Of a stretch of 58,224 nt of DNA, positions 8,706 to 17,838 are shown piece after piece. The stretch lies in NCBI RefSeq assembly GCF_000259195.1, contig NZ_JH650761.1:83594-141817 (forward strand). Reading direction: 5' to 3'. This DNA comes from Pseudomonas donghuensis (GTDB lineage: Bacteria > Pseudomonadota > Gammaproteobacteria > Pseudomonadales > Pseudomonadaceae). Below the pieces are notes generated by a model that saw only the letters and a program-made list of their open reading frames with translations, ran no database searches and was not told where the DNA came from. The position numbers and the translations under genes were made by a program. How positions within the stretch are numbered: the stretch's first letter is position 1; every line of letters starts with the position of its first letter.

Positions 8706-10097
8706 TCAGGAGTGCGTCAGCTGCGCATGCTCCTGCGCCTCCAGCACTGACTTGTCAGTCTGCTTGAGCATCTGGCTGGTGATCGCCCCTGCAGTCATCG
8801 AACCGTTCACGTTCAGCGCCGTGCGGCCCATGTCGATCAACGGCTCGACCGAGATCAGCAAGGCCACCAGCTCGACCGGCAAGCCCATGGCTGGTAGTAC
8901 GATCAGTGCCGCGAAGGTCGCACCACCACCCACGCCCGCGACACCCGCCGAACTCAGGGTGACGATCGCCACCAGGGTGGCAATCCACAGCGGGTCAAAT
9001 GGATCGATGCCCACCGCTGGCGCCACCATCACCGCCAACATCGCCGGGTACAGGCCGGCGCAGCCGTTCTGGCCAATGGTCGCCCCGAACGATGCGGCAA
9101 AGCTTGCGATCGACTGCGGAATGCCCAGGCGCAGGGTTTGCGCCTCGATGCTCAGCGGGATGCTGGCGGCGCTGGAGCGGCTGGTGAAGGCGAAGGTCAG
9201 CACCGGCCAGACCTTGCGGAAGAAGCGCAGCGGGTTCACACCGCTCATAGCCAGCAGCAGGCCGTGCACCACGAACATCAGGCCCAGGCCGATGTACGAC
9301 ACCACCACGAAGCTGCCGAGCTTGAGGATGTCGTCCAGGTTCGAGCTGGCCACCACCTTGGTCATCAACGCCAGCACGCCGTACGGGGTGAGCTTCATCA
9401 CCAGGCGCACCAGGCGCATCACCCAGGCTTGCAGGGTGTCGATGGCAGCCAGGGCGCGGTTGCCCTTCTCGGCATCATCCTTGAGCAACTGCAGGGCGGC
9501 CATGCCGAGGAACACGGCAAAGATCACCACGCTGATGATCGAGGTCGGCTTGGCCCGGGCCAGGTCGCCCACCGGGTTGCTGGGGATGAACGACAGCAGC
9601 AGCTGTGGGATGTTCAGGTCGGTGACCTTGCCCACGTAGTCGCTCTGGATCGCCGCCATGCGCGCAGTTTCGGCGGTGCCGGCCACCAGGCCTTCGGCGG
9701 TCAGGCCGAACAGGTTGGTCAGCACGATGCCGATCAATGCGGCGATGGCCGTGGTGAACAGCAGGGTGCCGATGGTCAGGAAGCTGATCTTGCCCAGCGA
9801 CGAAGCGTTGTGCAGGCGCGCCACGGCGCTGAGGATCGAGGCGAAGATCAGCGGCATGACGATCATCTGCAGCAACTGCACGTAACCGTTGCCCACCAGG
9901 TCGAGCCAGCTGATGGTGGCCTTGAGGATCGGGTTGCCGGCGCCATAGATGGCATGCAGGGCGGCGCCGAACAGCACGCCGAGGACCAGGCCGACCAGGA
10001 CCTTCTTGGCCAGGCTCCAGTTGCCATGACGGGTTTGCGCCAGGCCCAGCAACAACGCCAGGAACGCCAGCAGATTGAGAGACAACGGCAGATTCAT
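8706..10097 (-). CDS. L-cystine/dicarboxylate:cation symporter (TcyP-like)
   Basis: Inner-membrane secondary transporter of 463 aa in the DAACS (glutamate/dicarboxylate:cation symporter) family, closest in appearance to TcyP/YdjN cystine importers. It has about eight hydrophobic helices, a serine-rich re-entrant segment [17 protein letters not shown], and a second hairpin/TM region [15 protein letters not shown] followed by NVNGSMTAG, as expected for this fold. The ATG at 10097 has GGAG seven bases upstream; the longer frame to 10232 runs into the AT-rich promoter region. Family certain, cystine specificity probable. Confidence 0.85.
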   Translation of the reverse strand: MNLPLSLNLLAFLALLLGLAQTRHGNWSLAKKVLVGLVLGVLFGAALHAIYGAGNPILKATISWLDLVGNGYVQLLQMIVMPLIFASILSAVARLHNASSLGKISFLTIGTLLFTTAIAALIGIVLTNLFGLTAEGLVAGTAETARMAAIQSDYVGKVTDLNIPQLLLSFIPSNPVGDLARAKPTSIISVVIFAVFLGMAALQLLKDDAEKGNRALAAIDTLQAWVMRLVRLVMKLTPYGVLALMTKVVASSNLDDILKLGSFVVVSYIGLGLMFVVHGLLLAMSGVNPLRFFRKVWPVLTFAFTSRSSAASIPLSIEAQTLRLGIPQSIASFAASFGATIGQNGCAGLYPAMLAVMVAPAVGIDPFDPLWIATLVAIVTLSSAGVAGVGGGATFAALIVLPAMGLPVELVALLISVEPLIDMGRTALNVNGSMTAGAITSQMLKQTDKSVLEAQEHAQLTHS

Positions 10098-10152
10098 TGA
10101 AGCTCCAGGAAAAAAGGCGGGGCATCGCCTCTGTGTGCGATTGCGAACAGAA

Positions 10153-10165
10153 ATGCTAACAGCAT
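10153..10165. promoter_or_regulatory. Short dyad ATGCT-AAC-AGCAT upstream of the symporter
   Basis: Perfect 5-bp inverted repeat with a 3-base spacer, 56 bases upstream of the symporter start and 17 bases from the larger dyad at 10183-10203. It could be part of the same operator. Confidence 0.3.
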
Positions 10166-10182
10166 GAAAACGAACGAATTTA

Positions 10183-10203
10183 TATCGAAATGGAATTTCG
10201 ATA
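10183..10203. promoter_or_regulatory. Perfect 9-bp dyad, candidate operator of the symporter
   Basis: TATCGAAAT-GGA-ATTTCGATA is a perfect inverted repeat in an AT-rich stretch about 86 bases upstream of the symporter start. The position and symmetry suit a dimeric regulator. No T-run follows, so it is not a terminator. The regulator is not identified. Confidence 0.5.
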
Positions 10204-10337
10204 GTCGTTTTTGGAATAACGGCGGGTCGCAAACAGAATGCTTGTGGCCGCTCAGGGGCGTGTCGGTGTCGCTGTCGGGTCGGTGTGCATTTCAGGCTTT
10301 GCTAGCGTGAGCGGGCCACTTTTCTGGAGAAATGCAC

Positions 10338-11393
10338 ATGACGTCTGCTCCGAAAATCCTCGCCGCCGGCCTTGCCTTGTTGCTGACCGGGCATAGCTGG
10401 GCCACGGAACTCAAGCACTGGCCGGTCGAGGCTGCCAAACAACTGGACACAATGATTGCCGCCAACGCCAACAAGGGCAACTACGCGGTCTTCGACATGG
10501 ACAACACCAGCTACCGCTTCGACCTCGAAGAATCGCTGCTGCCGTTCATGGAGAACAAGGGCCTGCTCAGCCGTGACAAGCTCGATCCGTCACTCAAGCT
10601 CATCCCCTTCAAGGACACCGCCGAGCACAAGGAGAGCCTGTTCAGTTACTACTACCGGCTCTGCGAAATCGACGACATGGTCTGCTACCCCTGGGTCGCC
10701 CAAGTGTTTTCCGGCTTCACCCTCAAGGAGCTCAAAGGTTATGTCGATGAGCTGATGGCTTCGGGCAAGCCGGTGCCGAGCACCTACTACGAGGGTGATC
10801 AGGTCAAGCCCATCGAGGTGCAACCGCCGAAAGTGTTCGCAGGCCAAGCCGAGCTGTTCAACAAGCTGATGGAAAACGGCATCGAGGTCTACGTGATCAG
10901 CGCCGCCTCCGAAGAACTGGTGCGCATGGTCGCCGCCGATCCCAAGTATGGCTACAACGTCAAACCGCAGAACGTGATCGGCGTCAGCTTGCTGCTCAAG
11001 GACCGCACCAGCGGCGCCCTGACCACCGCGCGCAAGCAGATCAGTGCCGGCCGCTACGACGCGCAGGCCAACCTGGGCCTGGAACTGACCCCCTACCTGT
11101 GGACTCCGGCCACCTGGATGGCGGGCAAGCAGGCGGCGATCCTCACCTATATTGATGAGTGGAAGAAGCCGGTGCTGGTCGGTGGCGATACCCCAACCAG
11201 TGATGGCTACATGCAGTTCCATAGCGTCGACGTGGCCAAGGGCGGCATCCACCTGTGGATAAATCGCAAGGCCAAGTACATGGACCAGATCAACGGCATG
11301 ATTGCCAAGCATGCAGCGGCCCAGGCCAAAGAGGGGTTGCCGGTGACGGCGGACAAGAACTGGGTGATCGTCACGCCGGAGCAGATTCAGTAA
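10338..11393 (+). CDS. pchP: Phosphorylcholine phosphatase (periplasmic HAD enzyme)
   Basis: Hydrolyses phosphorylcholine to choline and phosphate in the periplasm, feeding choline/betaine metabolism. The 351-aa protein has a signal peptide of about 22 residues (ends GHSWA) and HAD motif I FDMDNTSYRFDLEESLLPF at about residues 52-70. Also present are VYVISAASEELVRMVAADP (motif II) and VGGDTPTSDGYM (motif IV), in the arrangement known from P. aeruginosa PchP. GGAG is 8 bases from the ATG at 10338 and only 2 from that at 10332, so the later start is chosen. No choline or betaine genes are nearby, so it is probably a single transcription unit. Confidence 0.85.
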   Translation: MTSAPKILAAGLALLLTGHSWATELKHWPVEAAKQLDTMIAANANKGNYAVFDMDNTSYRFDLEESLLPFMENKGLLSRDKLDPSLKLIPFKDTAEHKESLFSYYYRLCEIDDMVCYPWVAQVFSGFTLKELKGYVDELMASGKPVPSTYYEGDQVKPIEVQPPKVFAGQAELFNKLMENGIEVYVISAASEELVRMVAADPKYGYNVKPQNVIGVSLLLKDRTSGALTTARKQISAGRYDAQANLGLELTPYLWTPATWMAGKQAAILTYIDEWKKPVLVGGDTPTSDGYMQFHSVDVAKGGIHLWINRKAKYMDQINGMIAKHAAAQAKEGLPVTADKNWVIVTPEQIQ

Positions 11394-11410
11394 GCAAAAT
11401 AGATATCAAT

Positions 11411-11425
11411 TGCGAATTCATCTCA
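11411..11425. promoter_or_regulatory. Possible Fur box upstream of the ECF sigma gene
   Basis: TGCGAATTCATCTCA resembles the Fur 7-1-7 consensus TGATAATNATTATCA at about 9 of 14 fixed positions. It lies about 50 bases before the ECF sigma gene, where Fur usually represses FecI-type operons. Weak by match, supported by context. Confidence 0.4.
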
Positions 11426-11473
11426 TCTTCTGCTAGCGTGCGCTCACCTTGAGGCCCAACGCCAGGAAGTACC

Positions 11474-12007
11474 GTGTCTTCGTGGAATACGCAGATTGCC
11501 CGCTTGTTCGCCGAGCACAAGAAAGCGCTGGAAGCCTTTGTTGCGCGCCGTACCGGTAATGCGCAGGTGGCAGCCGACCTGACCCAGGAGTCTTTCCTGC
11601 GTCTGGCGCGGCTGCCTGCCGACAAGAAGATCGACAATCTACCGGCCTTCCTCTTCACCATTGCCAGCAACCTGGTACGTGACCATCAGCGTCAGTCCAT
11701 TCGTCGCGAGCGCCTGGACGGCGGCGAACCCAGCGAGGAGCTGGCCTGCGAAACGCCAGGTGCCGACGAGCAATTGTCTGCGCTGCAAGAGCAGGCGCTG
11801 ATGCACGAGGCTATCCAGGCCCTGCCCGAGGCGACCCGGCACATCTTCCTGCTCTATCATGTCGACGAATGTTCCTACCGGGAAATTGGCGAGCGCCTGC
11901 AGGTCTCCCCGCGTAGTGTCGAATACCAATTGCGTCGTGCGCTGATCGACTGCCGGGCCTTTATCAAGGCGCGCTTGCTCAGCGGTACGCCGAGGTCGTG
12001 CCCATGA
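11474..12007 (+). CDS. FecI-type ECF sigma factor
   Basis: RNA polymerase sigma factor of 177 aa with region 2 (DLTQESFLRLARLP and FLFTIASNLVRDHQRQ) and region 4 (ALPEATRHIFLLYHVDE, then the helix-turn-helix CSYREIGERLQVSPRSVEYQ). It would direct transcription of the TonB receptor at 13112 when released by FecR. The start is GTG at 11474, preceded by AGGAAG. It overlaps fecR by ATGA. The setting, sigma then FecR then STN-containing receptor, is the standard iron cell-surface signalling arrangement. Confidence 0.9.
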   Translation: MSSWNTQIARLFAEHKKALEAFVARRTGNAQVAADLTQESFLRLARLPADKKIDNLPAFLFTIASNLVRDHQRQSIRRERLDGGEPSEELACETPGADEQLSALQEQALMHEAIQALPEATRHIFLLYHVDECSYREIGERLQVSPRSVEYQLRRALIDCRAFIKARLLSGTPRSCP

Positions 12008-12981
12008 GCCGGCCAATTGCAGCGACGGATACCCCGATGACCGACCCACACGCCATAGAGGCCGACGACCTGTTCGCCGAAGCCAGCGGCTGGTACTACC
12101 GCCTGCAGGCCGAAGACGTCACGGCCGATGAGCGCGAGGCCTTCAGCGCCTGGCTGGCCCAGGGCCCGGCACAGGCCCAGGCCTGGGAGGAAGTGCTTGG
12201 CCTGCTGGGTGCCTTGTGTGAACCGGCGCGGCAGATCCGCCAGGCGCAGCGCGCGCGTTGGCGCCGGCCGCGGCTGCAGGTCTGGGCCAGTGCTGCCGCG
12301 GTGCTGCTGATGGTCGGTTGGCTGGCGTACAGCCCCTGGCCGGACCGCTGGCGCGCCGACTATGTCACCCGCACCGGCGAGTCGCGCAGCATTGCCCTGG
12401 CGGACGGTTCGCAACTACAACTCAACACCGATACGGCCGTGCAGGTCGAGCTGGTCGATGGCGAGCGGCGGGTGCGGTTATTGCGTGGCGAGGCCTGGTT
12501 CGACGTCAGCCATGACCCGGCGCGGCCGTTTGTGATTCGCTCCGGTGATGGCTGGGTCAGGGTCGTGGGCACGCGCTTCAGCATGGCCCGGGAAGGCGAC
12601 CAGACCCGGGTGCGGGTAGCCCAGGGCAAGGTCCAGGTCAGTGCCGACAACACTCAGTCAGTGCTGCTGGAACCCGGTCGCGGTGTCGAGTATCGCGGCG
12701 CTCGCCTGAGCGCCGAGCATGGTTTTGATGTGCCGGCCGAGTTCGCCTGGCGCCAGCGCCAACTGGTGTTCCGCGAGCAGCCGCTGGTCGAAGTGGTCGA
12801 TGCCCTGAACCGCTACTGGCCGGGGCAGACCCTGGTGTTGGGCGAGAGCCTGCGCCAGCGCAAAGTCTCGGGAGTGTTCGAGATCGACAAGCCCGAGGCC
12901 GTGCTCAAGGCCTTGACCCACACCCTGGGCCTGCGCGCCGAGCACTACACCCCGTATCTGCGGGTGTTGCGCGAGGGCTGA
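12004..12981 (+). CDS. FecR-type anti-sigma/sigma regulator
   Basis: Inner-membrane regulator of about 325 aa that holds the ECF sigma factor and receives the signal from the receptor's STN domain. The N-terminal cytosolic domain contains the family pattern ASGWYYRLQAEDVTADEREA followed by FSAWLAQGP. One membrane helix lies near VWASAAAVLLMVGWLAY, followed by the periplasmic FecR domain with RSIALADGSQLQLNTDTAV and GEAWFDVSHDPARPF. The C terminus has an STN-like fold hint (VSGVFEIDKPEAVLKAL). The ATG at 12004 overlaps the sigma stop as ATGA. Confidence 0.9.
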   Translation: MSRPIAATDTPMTDPHAIEADDLFAEASGWYYRLQAEDVTADEREAFSAWLAQGPAQAQAWEEVLGLLGALCEPARQIRQAQRARWRRPRLQVWASAAAVLLMVGWLAYSPWPDRWRADYVTRTGESRSIALADGSQLQLNTDTAVQVELVDGERRVRLLRGEAWFDVSHDPARPFVIRSGDGWVRVVGTRFSMAREGDQTRVRVAQGKVQVSADNTQSVLLEPGRGVEYRGARLSAEHGFDVPAEFAWRQRQLVFREQPLVEVVDALNRYWPGQTLVLGESLRQRKVSGVFEIDKPEAVLKALTHTLGLRAEHYTPYLRVLREG

Positions 12982-13041
12982 AAAATTTCTTACGAAAGTT
13001 TCAGGGTTTCCCCAGCAGCTGACGTCCTTGATCTCGTAGGC

Positions 13042-13060
13042 GCAAATAATAAGCACTCTC
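13042..13060. promoter_or_regulatory. Candidate Fur box upstream of the TonB receptor
   Basis: GCAAATAATAAGCACTCTC matches 13 of 19 positions of the Fur consensus GATAATGATAATCATTATC. It sits about 50 bases before the receptor start, suggesting the receptor has its own iron-regulated promoter separate from the sigma/FecR operon. Confidence 0.5.
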
Positions 13061-13111
13061 AGACAGTGTGGCGCCACTTAACGACTTCGACGATTCTGGG
13101 GAGCACCACTG

Positions 13112-15517
13112 ATGGAACACACCACCGCCACCCGGCGCCTGCCCGGCGTGCCGACCCTGCTGAGCCTGGCCATTGCCCTGGGCTGCGGCACGCTGGCAAT
13201 GCCGACCCTGGCCGCGTCTACCGCGCAAGCGCAGGCCTATCGCTTCGAGATCCCGGCGCAATCGCTGGATGCGGCGCTGGCGGCCTTCAGTGCGGTAACC
13301 CGGGTGCAGGTGCTGGTGGGCGCCGAGGTCACTCAAGGCCTGCGCTCCCCGGGCTTGAGCGGCAGTTATCCACAGGACCAGGCCCTGGCCCAGCTACTGG
13401 CCGGCACTGGCCTGAGTGCAACCTACATCGATCGCGATAGCGTAACCCTGGAAAAACGCCAGGGCGAAGACACCGCGTTGCAGTTGGGCGCGACCATGGT
13501 CGGCGGCAAGGTGCTGGGCGCTACCACCGAAGGTAGCCAGTCCTACACAACCGGTGCGCTGACCATCGGCAAGGGCGAACAAAAGCTCAAGGACATTCCG
13601 CAGTCGGTGTCGGTCGTCACCCGTCAGCGTATGGACGACCAGAACATGAACAGCCTGCAGGACGCCATGCGCCAGGTCACCGGGGCGACGATCAAGAGCT
13701 ACAACTCCGGCTCCAGTCTGAATGATGTGTACATGCGCGGCTTCCTGGTCGATCAGGTGCAGGTCGACGGCGTCTCGCAAATGACTGGCCAGGGCGACCT
13801 GATGACCAGCTTCGACCTGGCGATGTTCGACCGCGTCGAAGTGTTGCGCGGGCCCTCCGGCCTGTACCAGGGCGCCGGTGAGCCCGGCGGCACCATCAAC
13901 CTGGTGCGCAAGCGCGCCCTCGGTCAGTTCGCCCTCAGTGGCGAGCTGTCGGCAGGCTCCTACGATCACTACCACTCGACCGTGGACATCACCGGCCCGC
14001 TCAACAGCGACGGCAGCCTGCGCGGGCGCTTCGTTACCGCTTATGAGGACAACAAGTCCTTCGTCGATTACGCCCAGAACGAGCGGCCAATGGTGTATGG
14101 CCGGCTGGAATACGACGTGACCCCGGACACTACCCTGTCGCTGGGCGGCGCCTATCAGAAGAACCGTTCTACTCCGGCGTTCGGCCTGCCGGCTTACGCC
14201 AGCGGCAAGCTGCTGGACGTCAAGCGCTCGACCTTCGTCGATGCCAAGTGGAACGAACTGGACGAGCACGTCTGGGAAAGCTTCTTCGAAGTCGATCACG
14301 CCCTGGAGAACGGTGGCCAGTTCAAGACCTCGTTGACCTACCGCGATGCTGAAACCCCGACCCGCAACTTCACCTGGAGCGACGGTGCGGTCGACCCGGC
14401 CACCGGCGCCAGCTCGGCGGTGGCCTACTCCTACTACACCCACATCAAGACCCTGGGCCTGGACAGCTTCGTGACCTTGCCGGTGGAAGCCTTTGGCCGT
14501 ACCCACGAGCTGACCATGGGGGCTGAATACCAGCACCTGGACAAGGACTTCACCTATGGCGGTGGTGAATACTTCGACACCAACGTGTTCGACCCGGGCA
14601 GCATCAATATCCCCAAGCAGAAGTACGAAATGGACAACGGCAACTGGTCGAAATCGCACCAGTACGGCCTCTACGCCCGCACCAAGATCAGCGCCACCGA
14701 CTGGCTGGACGTAATCCTCGGCAGCCGGGTGACCTGGTTCGAAAGCGATGCGCATAACGCCAACGCCTTCTTCAACAACTTCAACAGCACCGAGACCAGC
14801 ATCAACCGCAAGGTCATTCCCTACGGGGCGCTGGTGGCCAAGCTGACGCCGGAGCTGTCGGCCTATGCCAGCTACACCAGCGTGTTCAAGCCGCAGACCG
14901 ATGTGAATGCCGGTGGCCAGACCATCGCCCCGCGCAAAGGTAAACAGTACGAAATCGGCCTCAAGCGTGAGTTTTACGATGGCCGCTTGAATGGCAGCGT
15001 GGCGCTGTTTCGCATCTACGACGAGAACCGCGCCGAGCTGGTGGCCAACAACCAGTACTACGAGCCGCAAGGCAAGATTCGCAGCCAGGGTTGGGAAACC
15101 GAGCTGAGCGGCAACCTCACCGACAACTGGAGCATCAGCACCGGCTACGCCTTCACCCTGCTCAAGTCGCTGAGCGGCGAAGACACCAACCAGGGCACCA
15201 CCATCACCCCCAAGCACAACTTCAACCTGTGGACGCGCTACGAATTTGCCGATGGCCCGCTGAAGGACTTCAGCGTCGGTGGCGGGGTGCGGGCAGTGAG
15301 TGCCACCTACTACAAGCGTGACGTGGACTTCGTCCAGGGCGGCTACAGCATCGCCACGGCCCAGATGGGCTACAAATTCAACCAGAACCTGTCGGCGACG
15401 CTGACGGCCAATAACCTGTTCGATCGTACGTACTATGAGCGGGTGGACAGTTCGTGGGGGTCGAACTTCTATGGCGAGCCGCGCAACCTGACCTTTAGCG
15501 TGCGGGCCAAGTATTGA
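13112..15517 (+). CDS. TonB-dependent siderophore receptor with STN signalling domain
   Basis: Outer-membrane ferric-siderophore receptor and transducer, 801 aa. After a signal peptide of about 40 residues comes an STN domain (about 43-117: YRFEIPAQSLDAALAAFSAV and DQALAQLLAGTGLSATYID). The plug follows, with DIPQSVSVVTRQRMDDQ, the conserved FDRVEVLRGPSGLYQGAGEP and GGTINLVRKR, then a beta-barrel ending in FSVRAKY with a terminal aromatic residue. GGGGAG precedes the ATG at 13112. With the upstream FecI/FecR pair it forms a cell-surface signalling unit that senses a ferric siderophore, probably a xenosiderophore since no synthesis genes are near. Substrate not identifiable by eye. Confidence 0.92.
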   Translation: MEHTTATRRLPGVPTLLSLAIALGCGTLAMPTLAASTAQAQAYRFEIPAQSLDAALAAFSAVTRVQVLVGAEVTQGLRSPGLSGSYPQDQALAQLLAGTGLSATYIDRDSVTLEKRQGEDTALQLGATMVGGKVLGATTEGSQSYTTGALTIGKGEQKLKDIPQSVSVVTRQRMDDQNMNSLQDAMRQVTGATIKSYNSGSSLNDVYMRGFLVDQVQVDGVSQMTGQGDLMTSFDLAMFDRVEVLRGPSGLYQGAGEPGGTINLVRKRALGQFALSGELSAGSYDHYHSTVDITGPLNSDGSLRGRFVTAYEDNKSFVDYAQNERPMVYGRLEYDVTPDTTLSLGGAYQKNRSTPAFGLPAYASGKLLDVKRSTFVDAKWNELDEHVWESFFEVDHALENGGQFKTSLTYRDAETPTRNFTWSDGAVDPATGASSAVAYSYYTHIKTLGLDSFVTLPVEAFGRTHELTMGAEYQHLDKDFTYGGGEYFDTNVFDPGSINIPKQKYEMDNGNWSKSHQYGLYARTKISATDWLDVILGSRVTWFESDAHNANAFFNNFNSTETSINRKVIPYGALVAKLTPELSAYASYTSVFKPQTDVNAGGQTIAPRKGKQYEIGLKREFYDGRLNGSVALFRIYDENRAELVANNQYYEPQGKIRSQGWETELSGNLTDNWSISTGYAFTLLKSLSGEDTNQGTTITPKHNFNLWTRYEFADGPLKDFSVGGGVRAVSATYYKRDVDFVQGGYSIATAQMGYKFNQNLSATLTANNLFDRTYYERVDSSWGSNFYGEPRNLTFSVRAKY

Positions 15518-15520
15518 GTG

Positions 15521-15537
15521 GGGCTGCCTTGCAGCCC
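15521..15537. terminator. GGGCTGC hairpin after the TonB receptor
   Basis: GGGCTGC-CTT-GCAGCCC, a perfect 7-bp stem four bases after the receptor stop and directly touching the REP pair. The same hairpin type occurs next to REP-like sequence at 30594-30608 and 46224-46240, so it may be part of a composite repeat rather than a stand-alone terminator. Confidence 0.5.
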
Positions 15538-15607
15538 ATCGCTGGCAAGCCAGCTCCCACAGTGGCCCGGTGTACACAGCCACTGTGGGAGCCGGCTTGC
15601 CGGCGAT
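15538..15607. repeat. REP inverted pair
   Basis: Two REP arms facing each other. The left is of the CGCTGGCAAGCCAGC type, the right of the GCCGGCTTGCCGGCGAT type, so the arms differ at several positions while remaining complementary through G-U-compatible changes. It lies between the receptor gene and the convergent ilvD. Confidence 0.85.
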
Positions 15608-15635
15608 AGGTCGCACCGCGTAAACCACAGGCATA

Positions 15636-15666
15636 AAAAAACCGGCGCACAAGGCGCCGGTTTTTG
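15636..15666. terminator. Bidirectional intrinsic terminator between receptor and ilvD
   Basis: ACCGGCGC-ACAAG-GCGCCGGT stem flanked by an A-run on the left and a T-run on the right, giving a U-run on both strands. It lies just past the ilvD stop and serves both converging transcripts. Confidence 0.85.
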
Positions 15667-15681
15667 CACCGCCAGAACGAC

Positions 15682-17523
15682 TTACAGCCCGTCCAGCAGC
15701 GCCTTGTTGCGTACCGCACCCTTGTCGGCGCTGGTCGCCAGCAGGGCGTAGGCCTTGAGCGCAGTGGTCACTTTGCGTGGCCGTGCTTCGACCGGTTTCC
15801 AGCCTTTCTTGTCCTGTTCCACCCGGCGTGCGGCCAGCTCTTCATCGCTGACCAGCAGGTTGATCGAGCGGTTGGGGATGTCGATCAGCACCTTGTCGCC
15901 GTCCTGCACCAGGCCAATGGCGCCGCCGGCTGCGGCTTCTGGCGAAGCGTGGCCGATCGACAGGCCCGAGGTGCCGCCCGAGAAGCGGCCGTCGGTGAGC
16001 AGGGCGCAAGCTTTGCCCAGGCCCTTGGACTTGAGGTACGAGGTCGGGTAGAGCATCTCTTGCATGCCCGGGCCGCCTTTCGGACCTTCGTAGCGGATGA
16101 TGACGATGTCACCTGCCTTCACTTCGTCAGCAAGGATGCCGCGCACGGCGCTGTCCTGGCTTTCGAAGATCTTGGCGTTGCCTTCGAAGACGTGGATCGA
16201 CTCGTCGACGCCGGCGGTTTTCACCACGCAGCCGTCCAGGGCGATATTGCCGTACAGCACGGCCAGGCCGCCTTCTTGCGAGTAGGCGTGCTCGACGCTG
16301 CGGATGCAGCCGTTTTCACGGTCATCATCCAGGGTCGGCCAACGGGTCGACTGGCTGAATGCGGTCTGGGTCGGGATACCCGCCGGGCCCGCCTTGAAGA
16401 AGTGGTGAACCGCTTCGTCGTTGGTCTGGGTGATGTCCCACTTGGCGATGGCTTCTTCCATGCTCGGGCTGTGCACGGTCGGCAGGTCGGTGTGCAGCAG
16501 GCCGCCGCGGGCCAGCGAGCCGAGGATGCTGAAGATGCCGCCGGCGCGGTGGACGTCTTCCATGTGGTACTTCTGGATGTTCGGCGCCACTTTGCACAGC
16601 TGCGGCACTTTGCGCGACAGGCGATCGATGTCGCGCAGGTCGAAAGCGATCTCGGCTTCCTGGGCGGCGGCCAGCAGGTGCAGGATGGTGTTGGTCGAAC
16701 CGCCCATGGCGATGTCGAGCATCATGGCGTTCTCGAACGCCTTGAAGTTGGCGATGTTGCGCGGCAGCACGCTCTGGTCGTTGTCGCCGTAGTAGCGTTT
16801 GCACAGCTCGACGATGGTGCGCCCGGCCTGCAGGAACAGCTGCTCGCGGTCGCTGTGGGTGGCCAGGGTAGAACCGTTGCCCGGCAGGGCCAGGCCCAGG
16901 GCTTCGGTCAGGCAGTTCATCGAGTTGGCGGTGAACATGCCGGAGCACGAACCGCAGGTCGGGCAGGCGCTGCGCTCGTACTCGGCGACTTTTTCATCGC
17001 TGGCGGTGGAGTCGGCGGCAATGACCATGGCATCGACCAGGTCCAGGCCGTGGCTGGCCAGCTTGGTCTTACCAGCTTCCATCGGCCCGCCGGAAACGAA
17101 GATCACCGGAATGTTCAGGCGCAGGGCGGCCATCAGCATGCCAGGGGTGATCTTGTCACAGTTGGAGATGCAGACGATGGCGTCGGCGCAGTGGGCGTTG
17201 ACCATGTACTCGACCGAGTCGGCAATGATCTCGCGGCTGGGCAGCGAATAGAGCATGCCGTCGTGGCCCATGGCGATGCCGTCGTCGACCGCGATGGTGT
17301 TGAACTCCTTGGCCACGCCACCGGCGCGTTCGATCTCGCGGGCCACCAGCTGGCCCAGGTCCTTCAGGTGCACGTGGCCCGGGACGAACTGGGTGAAGGA
17401 GTTGGCGATGGCGATGATCGGTTTTTTGAAGTCCTCGTCCTTCATCCCGGTGGCACGCCAGAGGGCGCGGGCGCCGGCCATATTGCGGCCGTGGGTGGAC
17501 GTTTTCGAGCGGTAATCAGGCAT
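15682..17523 (-). CDS. ilvD: Dihydroxy-acid dehydratase
   Basis: Iron-sulfur enzyme of valine, isoleucine and pantothenate synthesis, dehydrating 2,3-dihydroxy-3-methyl acids to 2-keto acids. The 613-aa length is normal. Cluster cysteines are visible in [15 protein letters not shown] and in the [19 protein letters not shown] region. Other family motifs are [15 protein letters not shown] sequence near the N terminus and [17 protein letters not shown] near the C terminus. The ATG at 17523 has AGGAG six bases upstream; the open frame extends further but without a plausible start signal. Single-gene unit, divergent from the DUF4153 gene. Confidence 0.96.
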   Translation of the reverse strand: MPDYRSKTSTHGRNMAGARALWRATGMKDEDFKKPIIAIANSFTQFVPGHVHLKDLGQLVAREIERAGGVAKEFNTIAVDDGIAMGHDGMLYSLPSREIIADSVEYMVNAHCADAIVCISNCDKITPGMLMAALRLNIPVIFVSGGPMEAGKTKLASHGLDLVDAMVIAADSTASDEKVAEYERSACPTCGSCSGMFTANSMNCLTEALGLALPGNGSTLATHSDREQLFLQAGRTIVELCKRYYGDNDQSVLPRNIANFKAFENAMMLDIAMGGSTNTILHLLAAAQEAEIAFDLRDIDRLSRKVPQLCKVAPNIQKYHMEDVHRAGGIFSILGSLARGGLLHTDLPTVHSPSMEEAIAKWDITQTNDEAVHHFFKAGPAGIPTQTAFSQSTRWPTLDDDRENGCIRSVEHAYSQEGGLAVLYGNIALDGCVVKTAGVDESIHVFEGNAKIFESQDSAVRGILADEVKAGDIVIIRYEGPKGGPGMQEMLYPTSYLKSKGLGKACALLTDGRFSGGTSGLSIGHASPEAAAGGAIGLVQDGDKVLIDIPNRSINLLVSDEELAARRVEQDKKGWKPVEARPRKVTTALKAYALLATSADKGAVRNKALLDGL

Positions 17524-17838
17524 GAAGCACTCCTGGCGGCTAATCAGGTAACAAAAAGGGGAGTGAGCTTCTCTTGTCCTTTGCACCGAAGGCAGGTGGC
17601 CGCTGGTACGGATGAAGCCGAGATCGCCGCGGGATCGCCGTGCGCTCGGCCAGAGCTCATAAACCCGCCGGGGATGACTGGCGATGAATAGCCCGATTCT
17701 ACACCGCTGCGGCCTTGAGGGAATGGCGTTGTGATAATTGGCCGTTAGTACAGCCCGCAAGGTAAAGGCCTTGGCGTCGGCTGCCAGGCTTTGGGTAGAC
17801 TTGCGCGCTTCGCACCCCACTGGCCAAAAGGATTTGCA
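17524..17838. other. Intergenic region of 315 bases between ilvD and the DUF4153 gene
   Basis: Holds the leaders and promoters of the two divergent genes. On the ilvD side there is a dyad GCCGAG (17617-17622) / CTCGGC (17645-17650) enclosing a direct repeat of ATCGCCG (17623-17629, 17634-17640). No branched-chain-rich leader peptide of the attenuator kind was found, and no RNA gene or riboswitch was recognised. Confidence 0.5.

Noticed and set aside
13394..15652. Minus-strand open frame of about 750 codons opposite the TonB receptor
   Set aside because: Shadow of a well-supported receptor gene; composition of low-complexity Val/Gly/His/Gln and no motif.
15664..17691. Plus-strand open frame of about 675 codons opposite ilvD
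   Set aside because: Shadow of ilvD, which has all its cysteine and signature motifs on the minus strand.
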